9,056 nt of DNA from Halocynthiibacter sp049608145 (GCF_049608145.1 NZ_JBMYXF010000078.1:1-9056); one strand, 5' to 3'; shown: positions 1 to 6,331, numbered from the stretch's first letter. The notes: generated from the sequence alone by a model not told the origin. Program-made: numbers and translations.

Positions 1-2060
1 AGGCCTTTGATGCTTTCACAAGGCGCAGGCGTCTGACGTGCGCCGTTCAGCTGCATGCTGGCTGTCTTAAACAAAGTTTCGATCGTCAGGGTCGATTTGC
101 CACCGCCGGACACACCGGTGACACAGGTAAATTTGCCCAGCGGAAAGTCTGCCGTCACCTTTTTCAAGTTGTTGCCTGTGGCCTTTTTCACGGTGATTTT
201 TTTGCCATTCCCCTTGCGACGTTCACCAGGTACGGCAATCTCGCGAATGCCCGTAAGATATTGACCTGTCACAGAAACTGGGTCAGCGCAGATTTCGGCG
301 GGGGTGCCTTTCGCAACGATTTCGCCGCCATGCACACCGGCGCCCGGGCCGATATCAAAGACATAATCCGCCTCGCGGATCGCTTCTTCGTCATGTTCCA
401 CAACAATCACCGTATTGCCCTGATCACGCAGGTTCTTGAGCGTGGTCAACAGGCGGCCATTGTCACGTTGGTGCAGACCGATTGAAGGTTCATCCAGCAC
501 ATATAGAACACCGGTCAAACCTGAACCAATTTGGCTGGCCAAGCGAATACGTTGGCTTTCACCACCGGACAAAGTACCCGAATTACGCGACAGCGACAGG
601 TATTCAAGGCCCACATTGTTCAAAAACCCCAGCCGTTCACGGATCTCTTTGACAATCGCCTTGGCAATCTCTGCCTTTTGCTTGCTTAGCACATCTGGCA
701 CGTTGGAAATCCATTCCAGCGCTTCGCGGATCGACATCTGAACCACCTGCCCCACGTGCAGAAGTTCGTCAGAACTGCCGATCTTCACCGCTAGGGCTTC
801 GTCTTTTAGACGATACCCTTCGCAGGCCTCACAGGATCTGTTGTTCTGATAGCGTTCAAATTCTTCGCGGATGTAATTGCTGTCGGTTTCTCGGTAGCGG
901 CGTTCCATGTTTGGAACCACCCCTTCGAAACTGCGTGAAATTTCATAAACCCGGCCAGAATCATCATAGCGGAACGGAATTTCATCGCCGTTTGACCCAT
1001 ATAGGAAAACCTGTTGGATATGTTTCGGCAGATCTTTCCAGGGCGTTTTCGGATCAAATTCGTAGTGCTTAGCAATCGCCTCAATCGTTTGCAGAAAATA
1101 GGGCGATTTGCCCTTTCGCCAAGGCGCAATCGCCCCGTCAGACAAACGCAACGACTGATCCGGCACCATCAGGCGTTCATCAAAGAACAGTTCCACCCCA
1201 AGGCCATCGCATTCTGGGCACGCCCCAAAGGGCGCGTTGAAAGAAAACAGACGCGGTTCAATCTCAGGGATGGTGAAACCGCTTTCCGGGCAGGCGAAAT
1301 TTTCACTGAAGGTAAACCGTTCCGGATCGCCTTCCTTTGGCGCGGTTTCGAGGACCGCAATCCCATCCGCCAGATCAAGCGCCGTGCGAAAACTGTCAGC
1401 CAGACGCGTTTCCATGCCTTCACGCACAACGATCCGGTCGACAACGACATCGATATCATGGCGAAATTTCTTATCAAGCGTGGGTGGTTCATCCAGCTCA
1501 TAGAACTCGCCATCCACCTTCACACGCTGAAAGCCTTGTTTGCGAAGTTCCTGAAATTCCTTCTTATATTCGCCCTTACGATCCCGGATGATCGGGGCCA
1601 AAAGATACCCACGAAGCCCCTCTTCCATACCCATGACACGGTCAACCATGTCCTGTACCTGCTGGGCCTCAATCGGCTTGCCAGTAGCGGGGGAGTAAGG
1701 CGTGCCTGCACGGGCGAACAGCAGGCGTAGATAGTCGTAAATCTCGGTCACGGTGCCCACGGTGGACCGCGGGTTTTTTGACGTGGTCTTCTGTTCAATC
1801 GAAATCGCAGGCGACAGGCCCGAGATGTGATCAACGTCGGGTTTTTCCATCATATCAAGGAATTGACGCGCATAGGCAGACAGGCTTTCGACATAGCGTC
1901 GCTGCCCTTCGGCATAGATCGTATCAAACGCGAGGCTTGATTTACCTGATCCGGACAGGCCTGTGATGACCACCAGTTCATCGCGCGGAATATCCACATC
2001 AATGGACTTCAGGTTATGTTCCCGCGCACCGCGTACTTCGATCTTCTTCAACTCGGCCAT
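1..2060 (-). CDS. uvrA: UvrABC system protein A (excinuclease ABC subunit A), 3' end outside the window
   Basis: UvrA is the dimeric ATPase that, with UvrB, finds bulky lesions in DNA and loads UvrB for incision in nucleotide excision repair (established family knowledge). Reading leftward from the ATG at 2060 gives 686 uninterrupted codons; the family is about 950 residues, so roughly 270 are off the left edge. Visible parts: first Walker A GLSGSGKS at residues 34-41; a zinc-finger region at about 257-284; the ABC signature LSGGE at 497-501; Walker B DE at 523-524 inside LDEPSIGLHQRD; and the second Walker A with GVSGGGKST around K655. The first zinc finger reads CPES...CPEC (C257, S260, C281, C284), so one of the four usual cysteines is serine. 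The second zinc finger and second signature are off the edge. A G-rich stretch just upstream of the ATG is a weak ribosome site. Transcription is probably LexA-controlled through the box at 2126-2140. Confidence 0.97.
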   Translation of the reverse strand, partial: MAELKKIEVRGAREHNLKSIDVDIPRDELVVITGLSGSGKSSLAFDTIYAEGQRRYVESLSAYARQFLDMMEKPDVDHISGLSPAISIEQKTTSKNPRSTVGTVTEIYDYLRLLFARAGTPYSPATGKPIEAQQVQDMVDRVMGMEEGLRGYLLAPIIRDRKGEYKKEFQELRKQGFQRVKVDGEFYELDEPPTLDKKFRHDIDVVVDRIVVREGMETRLADSFRTALDLADGIAVLETAPKEGDPERFTFSENFACPESGFTIPEIEPRLFSFNAPFGACPECDGLGVELFFDERLMVPDQSLRLSDGAIAPWRKGKSPYFLQTIEAIAKHYEFDPKTPWKDLPKHIQQVFLYGSNGDEIPFRYDDSGRVYEISRSFEGVVPNMERRYRETDSNYIREEFERYQNNRSCEACEGYRLKDEALAVKIGSSDELLHVGQVVQMSIREALEWISNVPDVLSKQKAEIAKAIVKEIRERLGFLNNVGLEYLSLSRNSGTLSGGESQRIRLASQIGSGLTGVLYVLDEPSIGLHQRDNGRLLTTLKNLRDQGNTVIVVEHDEEAIREADYVFDIGPGAGVHGGEIVAKGTPAEICADPVSVTGQYLTGIREIAVPGERRKGNGKKITVKKATGNNLKKVTADFPLGKFTCVTGVSGGGKSTLTIETLFKTASMQLNGARQTPAPCESIKG

Positions 2061-2113
2061 ATCCGCCCCCGTAATGTCAGAAACAGAGATAGGGTATTCC
2101 CCCCGCCGCGCCA

Positions 2114-2142
2114 AGGATAAAGTTAGAACTAAAAGTGAACAA
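2114..2142 (-). promoter_or_regulatory. candidate uvrA promoter overlapped by the LexA box
   Basis: On the minus strand, TTGTTC (2142-2137) and TATCCT (2119-2114) are separated by 17 bases. They match the sigma-70 -35 and -10 consensus at 3 and 4 of 6 positions. The hexamers alone are weak evidence. The spacing, the overlap with the SOS box and the position about 55 bases before the start codon make it the best candidate. The true start site is not shown by sequence. Confidence 0.45.
2126..2140 (-). promoter_or_regulatory. LexA (SOS) box of uvrA
   Basis: The minus strand reads GTTC-ACTTTTA-GTTC, an exact match to the direct-repeat LexA operator GTTC-N7-GTTC known in alphaproteobacteria. It lies 66 bases upstream of the uvrA start codon. 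uvrA is a classic SOS gene, so sequence and context agree. The box overlaps the candidate -35 hexamer described separately, so bound LexA would block RNA polymerase. Confidence 0.85.
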
Positions 2143-2174
2143 ACATATGACTACTGACATAAGCACATCTCATG

Positions 2175-2187
2175 GTGACATTATCAC
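2175..2187. promoter_or_regulatory. short palindrome between uvrA and the rhodanese gene
   Basis: GTGA-CATTA-TCAC is a perfect 4-bp inverted repeat with a 5-base centre, about 65 bases before the rhodanese TTG start. It could be a regulator half-site pair, but a match this short can arise by chance. No regulator is identified. Confidence 0.2.
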
Positions 2188-2239
2188 TGTGTGGCCTTCG
2201 CCCCTGTCCGATACAGGCCAGGTCATCCGTACCCCAAAA

Positions 2240-2244
2240 AAGGA
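2240..2244 (+). promoter_or_regulatory. ribosome binding site supporting a TTG start for the rhodanese gene
   Basis: AAGGA sits 8 bases before the TTG at 2253. The upstream ATG at 2172 has no comparable site, so this decides the start in favour of TTG. Confidence 0.6.
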
Positions 2245-2252
2245 TCCTTGGT

Positions 2253-2615
2253 TTGTTTAACTTTCTAAAAGCCATCAGCGCAGGTAAAATCGACACAACA
2301 GAGGCGATGACCCGCATCAAAGCAGGCACATTAACCCTGATCGACATCCGGGACCAGGCCGAGCTGCGCAACAGTGGCATGGCCAGTGCGGCACTTCATA
2401 TCCCCATGCAATCATTGCCAGAAAAAGCGGATCCAGCAAAGAAATCCTGTGTGTCCGGGCTATGTTTTGACACGCCTGTCGCGCTGTATTGTGCTTCTGG
2501 CGCACGGTCCGGCATGGCGGCACAGACCCTGCGCAATATGGGCTATAAAGAGGTGCATAATTTCGGAAGCCTTGCCGATTGGAAACGTGCCGGTGGCGGG
2601 CTTAGAACCCTTTAA
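2253..2615 (+). CDS. single-domain rhodanese-like sulfurtransferase
   Basis: This is a 120-residue protein made of one rhodanese domain. Such proteins carry sulfane sulfur on a cysteine persulfide, but the physiological donor and acceptor cannot be told here. Visible features are the N-terminal substrate-side motif LIDIRDQAE (29-37) and the active-site loop C80-A-S-G-A-R, with catalytic Cys80 and the conserved Gly and Arg. The C-terminus has the usual NMGYKEVHNFGSLADW stretch. No signal peptide or membrane segment is seen. The frame is open from an ATG at 2172, but that extra 27 residues looks unlike the family. The TTG at 2253 has AAGGA (2240-2244) 8 bases upstream and gives a family-like start, MFNFLKAISAGK. 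It is divergent from uvrA and shares its 192-base upstream region. Family is confident; the start is likely but not certain. Confidence 0.88.
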   Translation: MFNFLKAISAGKIDTTEAMTRIKAGTLTLIDIRDQAELRNSGMASAALHIPMQSLPEKADPAKKSCVSGLCFDTPVALYCASGARSGMAAQTLRNMGYKEVHNFGSLADWKRAGGGLRTL

Positions 2616-2677
2616 AGAACATGAACGGGCATTGCAGACGGGTGCTTTTGATCGCTCCCGTCCGGATCGGTGGGATG

Positions 2678-2703
2678 TGCAGCGGGGCGCCGCAGCATTT
2701 ATA
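2678..2703 (+). terminator. weak terminator-like hairpin after the rhodanese gene
   Basis: TGC-A-GCGG, loop GGCG, CCGC-A-GCA (2678-2697) forms a GC-rich stem of 4 plus 3 pairs with one A-A mismatch, followed by TTTATA. It lies 63 bases past the rhodanese stop codon. The U-tract is short, so termination is plausible but not strong. Confidence 0.35.
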
Positions 2704-2951
2704 TCCCTATCCCACGCCAAACTTCATCTGATTTCAAGATAATCTCTAACTTTCTCAACCGCAAATCAAGTCATAATAAGCCGCCACAACCTGATGGTAT
2801 CAAAGGCACGTAATAAGTATGACATGTTAAACATCTTCCAGCACCAACACGATCGACCCGAATTCAGAGCGAACTGATGGCCCGCATGACCGCCCAGTTC
2901 TGATCTCTGCCTCACTTCAATTCCTCACAAAACTGTTCTGATACAGACGAT

Positions 2952-2970
2952 CTGCGTTCAACGAACGCAG
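2952..2970 (+). promoter_or_regulatory. perfect 8-bp inverted repeat in the Hint gene leader
   Basis: CTGCGTTC-AAC-GAACGCAG is a perfect 8-bp stem with a 3-base loop, ending 37 bases before the ATG at 3008. There is no T-run after it, so it does not look like an intrinsic terminator. It may be a protein operator or an mRNA leader hairpin. Its halves contain GTTC and GAAC in inverted orientation with 3-base spacing, which is not the LexA direct-repeat pattern. Confidence 0.4.
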
Positions 2971-2997
2971 CCCAATAGACGTGTCAGAAATTCCATT

Positions 2998-3001
2998 AGG
3001 A
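2998..3001 (+). promoter_or_regulatory. ribosome binding site deciding the Hint gene start
   Basis: AGGA lies 6 bases before the ATG at 3008. The alternative in-frame GTG at 2981 lacks such a site and would place this sequence inside the coding region. Confidence 0.6.
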
Positions 3002-3007
3002 CAAGAC

Positions 3008-4078
3008 ATGCCTACAATTCAAACAATTTACCTTGGAAAACTGTCCATCATCGACCCCACAGAGGGCAGTTCAACTGGCGTCAACGAAAATGCATCGGCG
3101 CTGTTGGGAACCCATGGCAGTGCTGCGACCCCATTGAGCGACAACATAGTCACAGTGGACATACTTGGGAACAACCCGCCCCTGTTGACCACGGATCATA
3201 ACCCCAGCTTCATTGCCAGTTCCAGTATCAAATTTGATCCGGGCAGTGGCAACCTAACCCGCACAGTCGACGCCATTCAAACATATCGCCTCACCGTCAA
3301 ATTTTCTGATGGAACAAGCAGCAGCTCTCTGAACCTACAGCTTTTTCAGACCACTGACGGCCATACATTTATTGCGGCCCGGGAAACACTGCAAAATGTG
3401 TTCGAGAATAAATCGATCCAATCCGTAAGCATTAATTCCGTCCCCGGAACCACGTCTCGCACCTTGGGTATAAGCCAATATGACGGCACCAATTTTGTCT
3501 GCTTCGCGGAAGGCACATACATTATGACTGACAAGGGCGAAGTTCCCGTCGAGAAGCTGGGACCCCGTGATAGAGTATTCACAGTAGATCACGGCCACCA
3601 AGAAATCATTTGGTCCGGCCAGTCTACGGTATCAGGGTTAACGAACAATATGCCCTACGCGATCCCAAAGGGATTTCTTGGCGCAAAAAGAGATCTTCTT
3701 GTCTCGCCTCAACACCGTATTTTTTTGAAAACCGGTAATTCACCGAATACCGAAGAAATATTCGTTTCCGCAAAGCACCTAGCAGAATTCCACTCAATCA
3801 GGCCACGGCCGACACCAGAGGTTACGTATTACCACATACTTACAAAACAACATGATATTCTGATTGCAAACGGGGTTCGGGCCGAGAGTCTTTATCCAGG
3901 GAAAATGTCCCTTCGCTTCCTAGGCACCGATCAGGTGCAGGCCATCGAAATGTCTCTGCAGGAGCGAAAGCGGAGCATTACAACATACGGTCCACTTGCC
4001 CGACGTCACGTCCGCGGTCGGGAACTCAAAAAGCTGCTTGAGCAAGGAAATCAAAATTATCTTCGCAGGGCTGGATAA
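3008..4078 (+). CDS. Hint-domain protein (Hint_2-like, Rhodobacterales type)
   Basis: This is a 356-residue protein with two parts. Residues 1 to about 160 are a Ser/Thr/Asn-rich, probably beta-rich region of unknown function that starts TIQTIYLGKLSIIDPTEG, an N-terminus I associate with Rhodobacterales Hint proteins. From Cys165 a Hint fold is recognisable: C165-FAEGTYI, the DLLVSPQHRIF stretch with S233-x-x-H236 resembling the block-B TxxH, and YYHILTKQHDILIANG near 274-289 resembling the terminal blocks. Hint domains self-cleave at their first cysteine through a thioester. The intein-type terminal His-Asn is not seen: NGVRAES follows instead. A basic tail (YGPLARRHVRGRELKKLL) ends the protein. 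There is no clear signal peptide. A GTG at 2981 is in frame, but the ATG at 3008 has AGGA 6 bases upstream and is preferred. Base composition is AT-richer than its neighbours in places (23 of 60 G+C in 3721-3780). The cellular role is unknown. Confidence 0.85.
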   Translation: MPTIQTIYLGKLSIIDPTEGSSTGVNENASALLGTHGSAATPLSDNIVTVDILGNNPPLLTTDHNPSFIASSSIKFDPGSGNLTRTVDAIQTYRLTVKFSDGTSSSSLNLQLFQTTDGHTFIAARETLQNVFENKSIQSVSINSVPGTTSRTLGISQYDGTNFVCFAEGTYIMTDKGEVPVEKLGPRDRVFTVDHGHQEIIWSGQSTVSGLTNNMPYAIPKGFLGAKRDLLVSPQHRIFLKTGNSPNTEEIFVSAKHLAEFHSIRPRPTPEVTYYHILTKQHDILIANGVRAESLYPGKMSLRFLGTDQVQAIEMSLQERKRSITTYGPLARRHVRGRELKKLLEQGNQNYLRRAG

Positions 4079-4090
4079 CCCCATAATTCC

Positions 4091-4111
4091 TTTGCCATCA
4101 TCAATGGCAAA
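4091..4111. repeat. perfect inverted repeat after the Hint gene
   Basis: TTTGCCAT-CATCA-ATGGCAAA is a perfect 8-bp stem with a 5-base loop, beginning 12 bases after the Hint stop codon. It lacks a following T-run on either strand. It may protect the mRNA 3' end or add to the neighbouring terminator. Confidence 0.5.
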
Positions 4112-4120
4112 GAAGCACAA

Positions 4121-4158
4121 ACCCCGGAAACTTTAAAAATTTCCGGGGTGTTTTCTTT
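4121..4158. terminator. bidirectional terminator between the Hint gene and lpd
   Basis: ACCCCGGAAA (4121-4130) pairs fully with TTTCCGGGGT (4140-4149): ten base pairs around a 9-base loop. On the plus strand it is followed by GTTTTCTTTG. On the minus strand it is followed by a T-rich TTGTGCTTCTTT. The two genes converge on it, so it probably ends both transcripts. Confidence 0.8.
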
Positions 4159-4174
4159 GTAAGAAAACAGAGCC

Positions 4175-5581
4175 TCACATGTGAATGGCACGGCCATAGG
4201 CATCCAGCACGCTTTCGTGCATCATCTCTGACAGGGTTGGGTGTGGGAAAACGGTGTGCATCAGGTCTTCTTCGGTGGTCTCAAGTTGGCGTCCGATGAC
4301 ATAGCCTTGGATCATTTCGGTCACTTCCGCACCCACCATATGCGCGCCTAAAAGTTCGCCGGTTTTGGCGTCAAACACGGTTTTCACCATGCCTTCGGGT
4401 TCGCCAAGCGCGATGGCCTTCCCATTGCCAACAAAGGGAAAACGTCCAACCTTAACATCAAAACCAAGTTCTTTTGCCTTGGCCTCAGAATAACCAACCG
4501 ACGCCACCTGCGGGTGACAATAGGTGCAGCCAGCGATGCTTTCCGGACGCACGGCATGCACTTTCTGACCTGCAATTTTTTCAGCAACCATCACACCTTC
4601 ATGGCTGGCCTTATGCGCAAGCCAAGGGGCGCCCGCGATGTCACCAATTGCGTACAGCCCGGGCACGCCGGTTTCACAATATTCGTTAACGACCACATGG
4701 GTGCGGTCTATTTTCACGCCCAGTTCTTCCAAGCCAAGCCCTTCGACATTGCCGACGATCCCAACGGCGGAAATCACAGTGTCAAATTCTTGCTTTTCAA
4801 CCTTGCCACCCACTTCGATATGGGCCGTGACCTTGTCAGCCGCGCGATCAAGCTGTTTGACCATGGCCTTTTCCATGATCTTCATGCCTTGTTTCACGAA
4901 TTGTTTCTTCGCAAAGGCTGAAATTTCAGCATCTTCCACGGGCAATACACGGTCCATGACTTCCACAACCGTTGTGTCAGCCCCCAAAGTGTTAAAGAAG
5001 CTGGCAAATTCAATGCCAATCGCGCCGGATCCAATCACCAGCAGTTTCTTTGGCATATGCGGCGGGTTCAGCGCGTCTTTATAGGTCCAGACGCGTTTGC
5101 TGTCCGCTTCCAGCCCTGGAAGTTCGCGGGCACGTGCGCCCGTCGCCAGAATAATATCCTTGGCCTTCAGCAGCTGAACACCTTTGTCGGTGGTGACGCT
5201 GACTTCCCCCTGACGGGCAACTTTCGCTGTGCCCATCACCACATCAATCTTGTTCTTTTTCATCAGATGACCGATGCCACCAGACAATTGCGCCGCAACA
5301 CCACGGGAACGTTTCACAACCTTATCAAGGTCATAACCGATTTCACCCGCAGACAGGCCGTAATCGCCCGCATGTTTCATCAGGTGAAACACCTCAGCTG
5401 AACGCAACAGCGCCTTGGTCGGAATACAGCCCCAGTTCAGGCAGATCCCACCCAAATGTTCACGTTCAACGATGGCAACTTTTTTACCCAACTGCGCTGC
5501 ACGGATCGCAGCGACATAGCCCCCGGGGCCAGCGCCAACGACAACAACATCATAAGTGGTTTGAGCAGATTTTGCAGACAT
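4175..5581 (-). CDS. lpd: dihydrolipoyl dehydrogenase (E3 of 2-oxoacid dehydrogenase complexes)
   Basis: This FAD enzyme reoxidises dihydrolipoamide on the E2 subunits of 2-oxoacid dehydrogenase complexes (or the glycine cleavage H protein) and passes electrons to NAD+; it acts in the cytoplasm. The 468 residues are full family length. Visible motifs: FAD-binding GAGPGG (16-21), the redox disulfide C47-LNWG-C52, NAD-binding GSGAIG (184-189), the second FAD motif GLYAIGD (308-314), and the C-terminal HPTLSE with the catalytic base His447 and Glu452 supplied to the partner subunit. The start ATG has GGAG 7 bases upstream. No E1 or E2 gene is in the window, so the complex it serves cannot be assigned. 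It is set off from the upstream DUF924 gene by a terminator and has its own candidate promoter and palindrome. Another lpd copy elsewhere is common in this group. Confidence 0.96.
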   Translation of the reverse strand: MSAKSAQTTYDVVVVGAGPGGYVAAIRAAQLGKKVAIVEREHLGGICLNWGCIPTKALLRSAEVFHLMKHAGDYGLSAGEIGYDLDKVVKRSRGVAAQLSGGIGHLMKKNKIDVVMGTAKVARQGEVSVTTDKGVQLLKAKDIILATGARARELPGLEADSKRVWTYKDALNPPHMPKKLLVIGSGAIGIEFASFFNTLGADTTVVEVMDRVLPVEDAEISAFAKKQFVKQGMKIMEKAMVKQLDRAADKVTAHIEVGGKVEKQEFDTVISAVGIVGNVEGLGLEELGVKIDRTHVVVNEYCETGVPGLYAIGDIAGAPWLAHKASHEGVMVAEKIAGQKVHAVRPESIAGCTYCHPQVASVGYSEAKAKELGFDVKVGRFPFVGNGKAIALGEPEGMVKTVFDAKTGELLGAHMVGAEVTEMIQGYVIGRQLETTEEDLMHTVFPHPTLSEMMHESVLDAYGRAIHM

Positions 5582-5601
5582 GGGGAGACTCCGGCAGGAA
5601 A

Positions 5602-5607
5602 ATTATA
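5602..5607 (-). promoter_or_regulatory. candidate -10 element of lpd
   Basis: A perfect TATAAT on the minus strand lies 20 bases before the lpd ATG. Seventeen bases upstream of it the -35 is poor (TGAAAA). If used, the leader would be only about 13 bases and start right at the GGAG ribosome site. A second possibility uses TTGAAA (5641-5636) with a weak -10 (TAACGT) 17 bases downstream. Confidence 0.4.
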
Positions 5608-5623
5608 GTTTGACGTTAAACTA
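5606..5623. promoter_or_regulatory. near-perfect palindrome upstream of lpd, candidate operator
   Basis: TAGTTTGACGTTAAACTA is self-complementary at 16 of 18 positions and centres on ACGT. It abuts and overlaps the candidate -10 of lpd, where a repressor or activator would act. I cannot assign a regulator from sequence alone. Confidence 0.45.
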
Positions 5624-5662
5624 CTTTTCATTCTGTTTCAATATACCCCGTATGTCAGACCA

Positions 5663-5701
5663 TAACAAAACAGAAACCGCCCCTGTTTCCAGAGACGGTT
5701 T
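5663..5701 (-). terminator. intrinsic terminator of the DUF924 gene
   Basis: On the minus strand, AAACCGTCTCTG, loop GAAA, CAGGGGCGGTTT (5701-5674) makes a 12-bp stem with two G-T pairs and a GNRA-type tetraloop. It is followed by CTGTTTTGTT. It begins 27 bases after the DUF924 stop codon, so lpd is probably transcribed separately. Confidence 0.75.
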
Positions 5702-5728
5702 TCAAAAATTCACAGGGTTTGAACGGGA

Positions 5729-6301
5729 TCAGACCCGCACAGCATCCACGGCGGCGCTGTAACCACCGTCTGCGATAAACGCAGCTTCCGGTGTGGTCAT
5801 CGACCGGTCCAACACATCATTGCGATAAGGGAAACGGCCGAAACGGCGGATCACTTCGCGATGCGCTTTGGCGTGCAGAAGATTGCCCTCGCCCGCCTGT
5901 GGCATCCGTGTCAACATCAGCCGCACACAGCGTTCCTGATCTGACAGGCATTCAGAATGCATCAGGGGCATGTAAAAGAACTGACGCTGGGGTTCGTCAA
6001 CGCGTTTGTCCCAGCCCTTATCAATGGCTTTGTTCGCCACTTTCCGTGCCAGAGAATCAGTCGAAAACGCCTTACCCGTCCCACGGAACATATTGCGCGG
6101 GAATTGGTCCAGCAGGATCAGAAGCGCAAGCGTGCTGTCCGGTTTACTGGTCCATTCGCAAAGCTTGCCATCGCGGCCCGCTTCCCACATCGTTTCAAAT
6201 CTATCGCGGATTTCGGCGTCAAGCGCCTCACCACCCATATACCAGTCGCTTGGCTTCTTCTCTGTCAGCCAGAACGACAGAACCTCTTCTGGGGTATGCA
6301 T
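5729..6301 (-). CDS. DUF924 family protein
   Basis: This 190-residue protein belongs to the DUF924 family, whose biochemical function I do not know. The hallmarks are visible: an N-terminal PEEVLSFWL (4-12), LLDQFPRNMFRGT (63-74 area), the FFYMPLMHSE stretch (108-117), and RRFGRFPYRNDVLDR near the C-terminus (152-166). The composition suggests an all-helical soluble protein; no signal peptide or membrane segment is seen. The frame is open to an ATG at 6328, but the ATG at 6301 has GGAGGAGG just upstream (6315-6308). The family's N-terminus fits the later start, and the extra nine residues (MKCVWRRVR) look unlike it. The gene has its own terminator downstream and is separated from the transporter gene upstream by a hairpin, so it is probably monocistronic. 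Confidence 0.9.
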   Translation of the reverse strand: MHTPEEVLSFWLTEKKPSDWYMGGEALDAEIRDRFETMWEAGRDGKLCEWTSKPDSTLALLILLDQFPRNMFRGTGKAFSTDSLARKVANKAIDKGWDKRVDEPQRQFFYMPLMHSECLSDQERCVRLMLTRMPQAGEGNLLHAKAHREVIRRFGRFPYRNDVLDRSMTTPEAAFIADGGYSAAVDAVRV

Positions 6302-6331
6302 CCGGACCCTCCTCCATACGCATTTCACCTA

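Larger units (their letters stand above)
2616..3007. other. 392-base intergenic stretch without a supportable gene
   Basis: No open frame here has both a ribosome site and recognisable protein character. The stretch contains the weak terminator-like hairpin at 2678-2703, an AT-richer middle part, and a perfect inverted repeat at 2952-2970. One short frame ending in a TGA near 2903 reads SELMARMTAQF at its end. That could be a decayed C-terminus, but it is stopped about 25 codons upstream. The promoter of the Hint gene must lie here, but I see no convincing pair of hexamers. Confidence 0.6.

Noticed and set aside
806..1730. Long open frames overlapping uvrA, such as 1014-1730 on the plus strand
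   Set aside because: They lie opposite or out of frame within a clear uvrA sequence, lack family resemblance, and arise from the codon pattern of the real gene.
2172..2252. Start of the rhodanese gene at the ATG at 2172
   Set aside because: The extra 27 residues (MVTLSLCGLRPCPIQ...) do not look like the family's N-terminus, and the TTG at 2253 has a well-spaced AAGGA.
2620..2733. 36-codon frame starting at an ATG near 2624
   Set aside because: It has no clear ribosome site or recognisable motif, and it contains the terminator-like hairpin.
2374..2742. 122-codon open frame on the plus strand overlapping the rhodanese gene
   Set aside because: It is out of frame with the rhodanese domain for most of its length, and its composition is not protein-like.
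2900..2970. Second LexA box near the Hint gene (GTTC copies around 2935-2965)
   Set aside because: The GTTC copies are not spaced by 7 bases. The close pair is inverted (GTTC-AAC-GAAC), which does not match the operator.
2840..2980. Possible promoter hexamers before the Hint gene (TTCAAT with a TGATAC 17 bases on)
   Set aside because: The -10 match is very poor, so it cannot be told from chance.
4514..5084. Open frames on the plus strand opposite lpd
   Set aside because: They are antisense to a complete, motif-rich lpd gene and show no family features.
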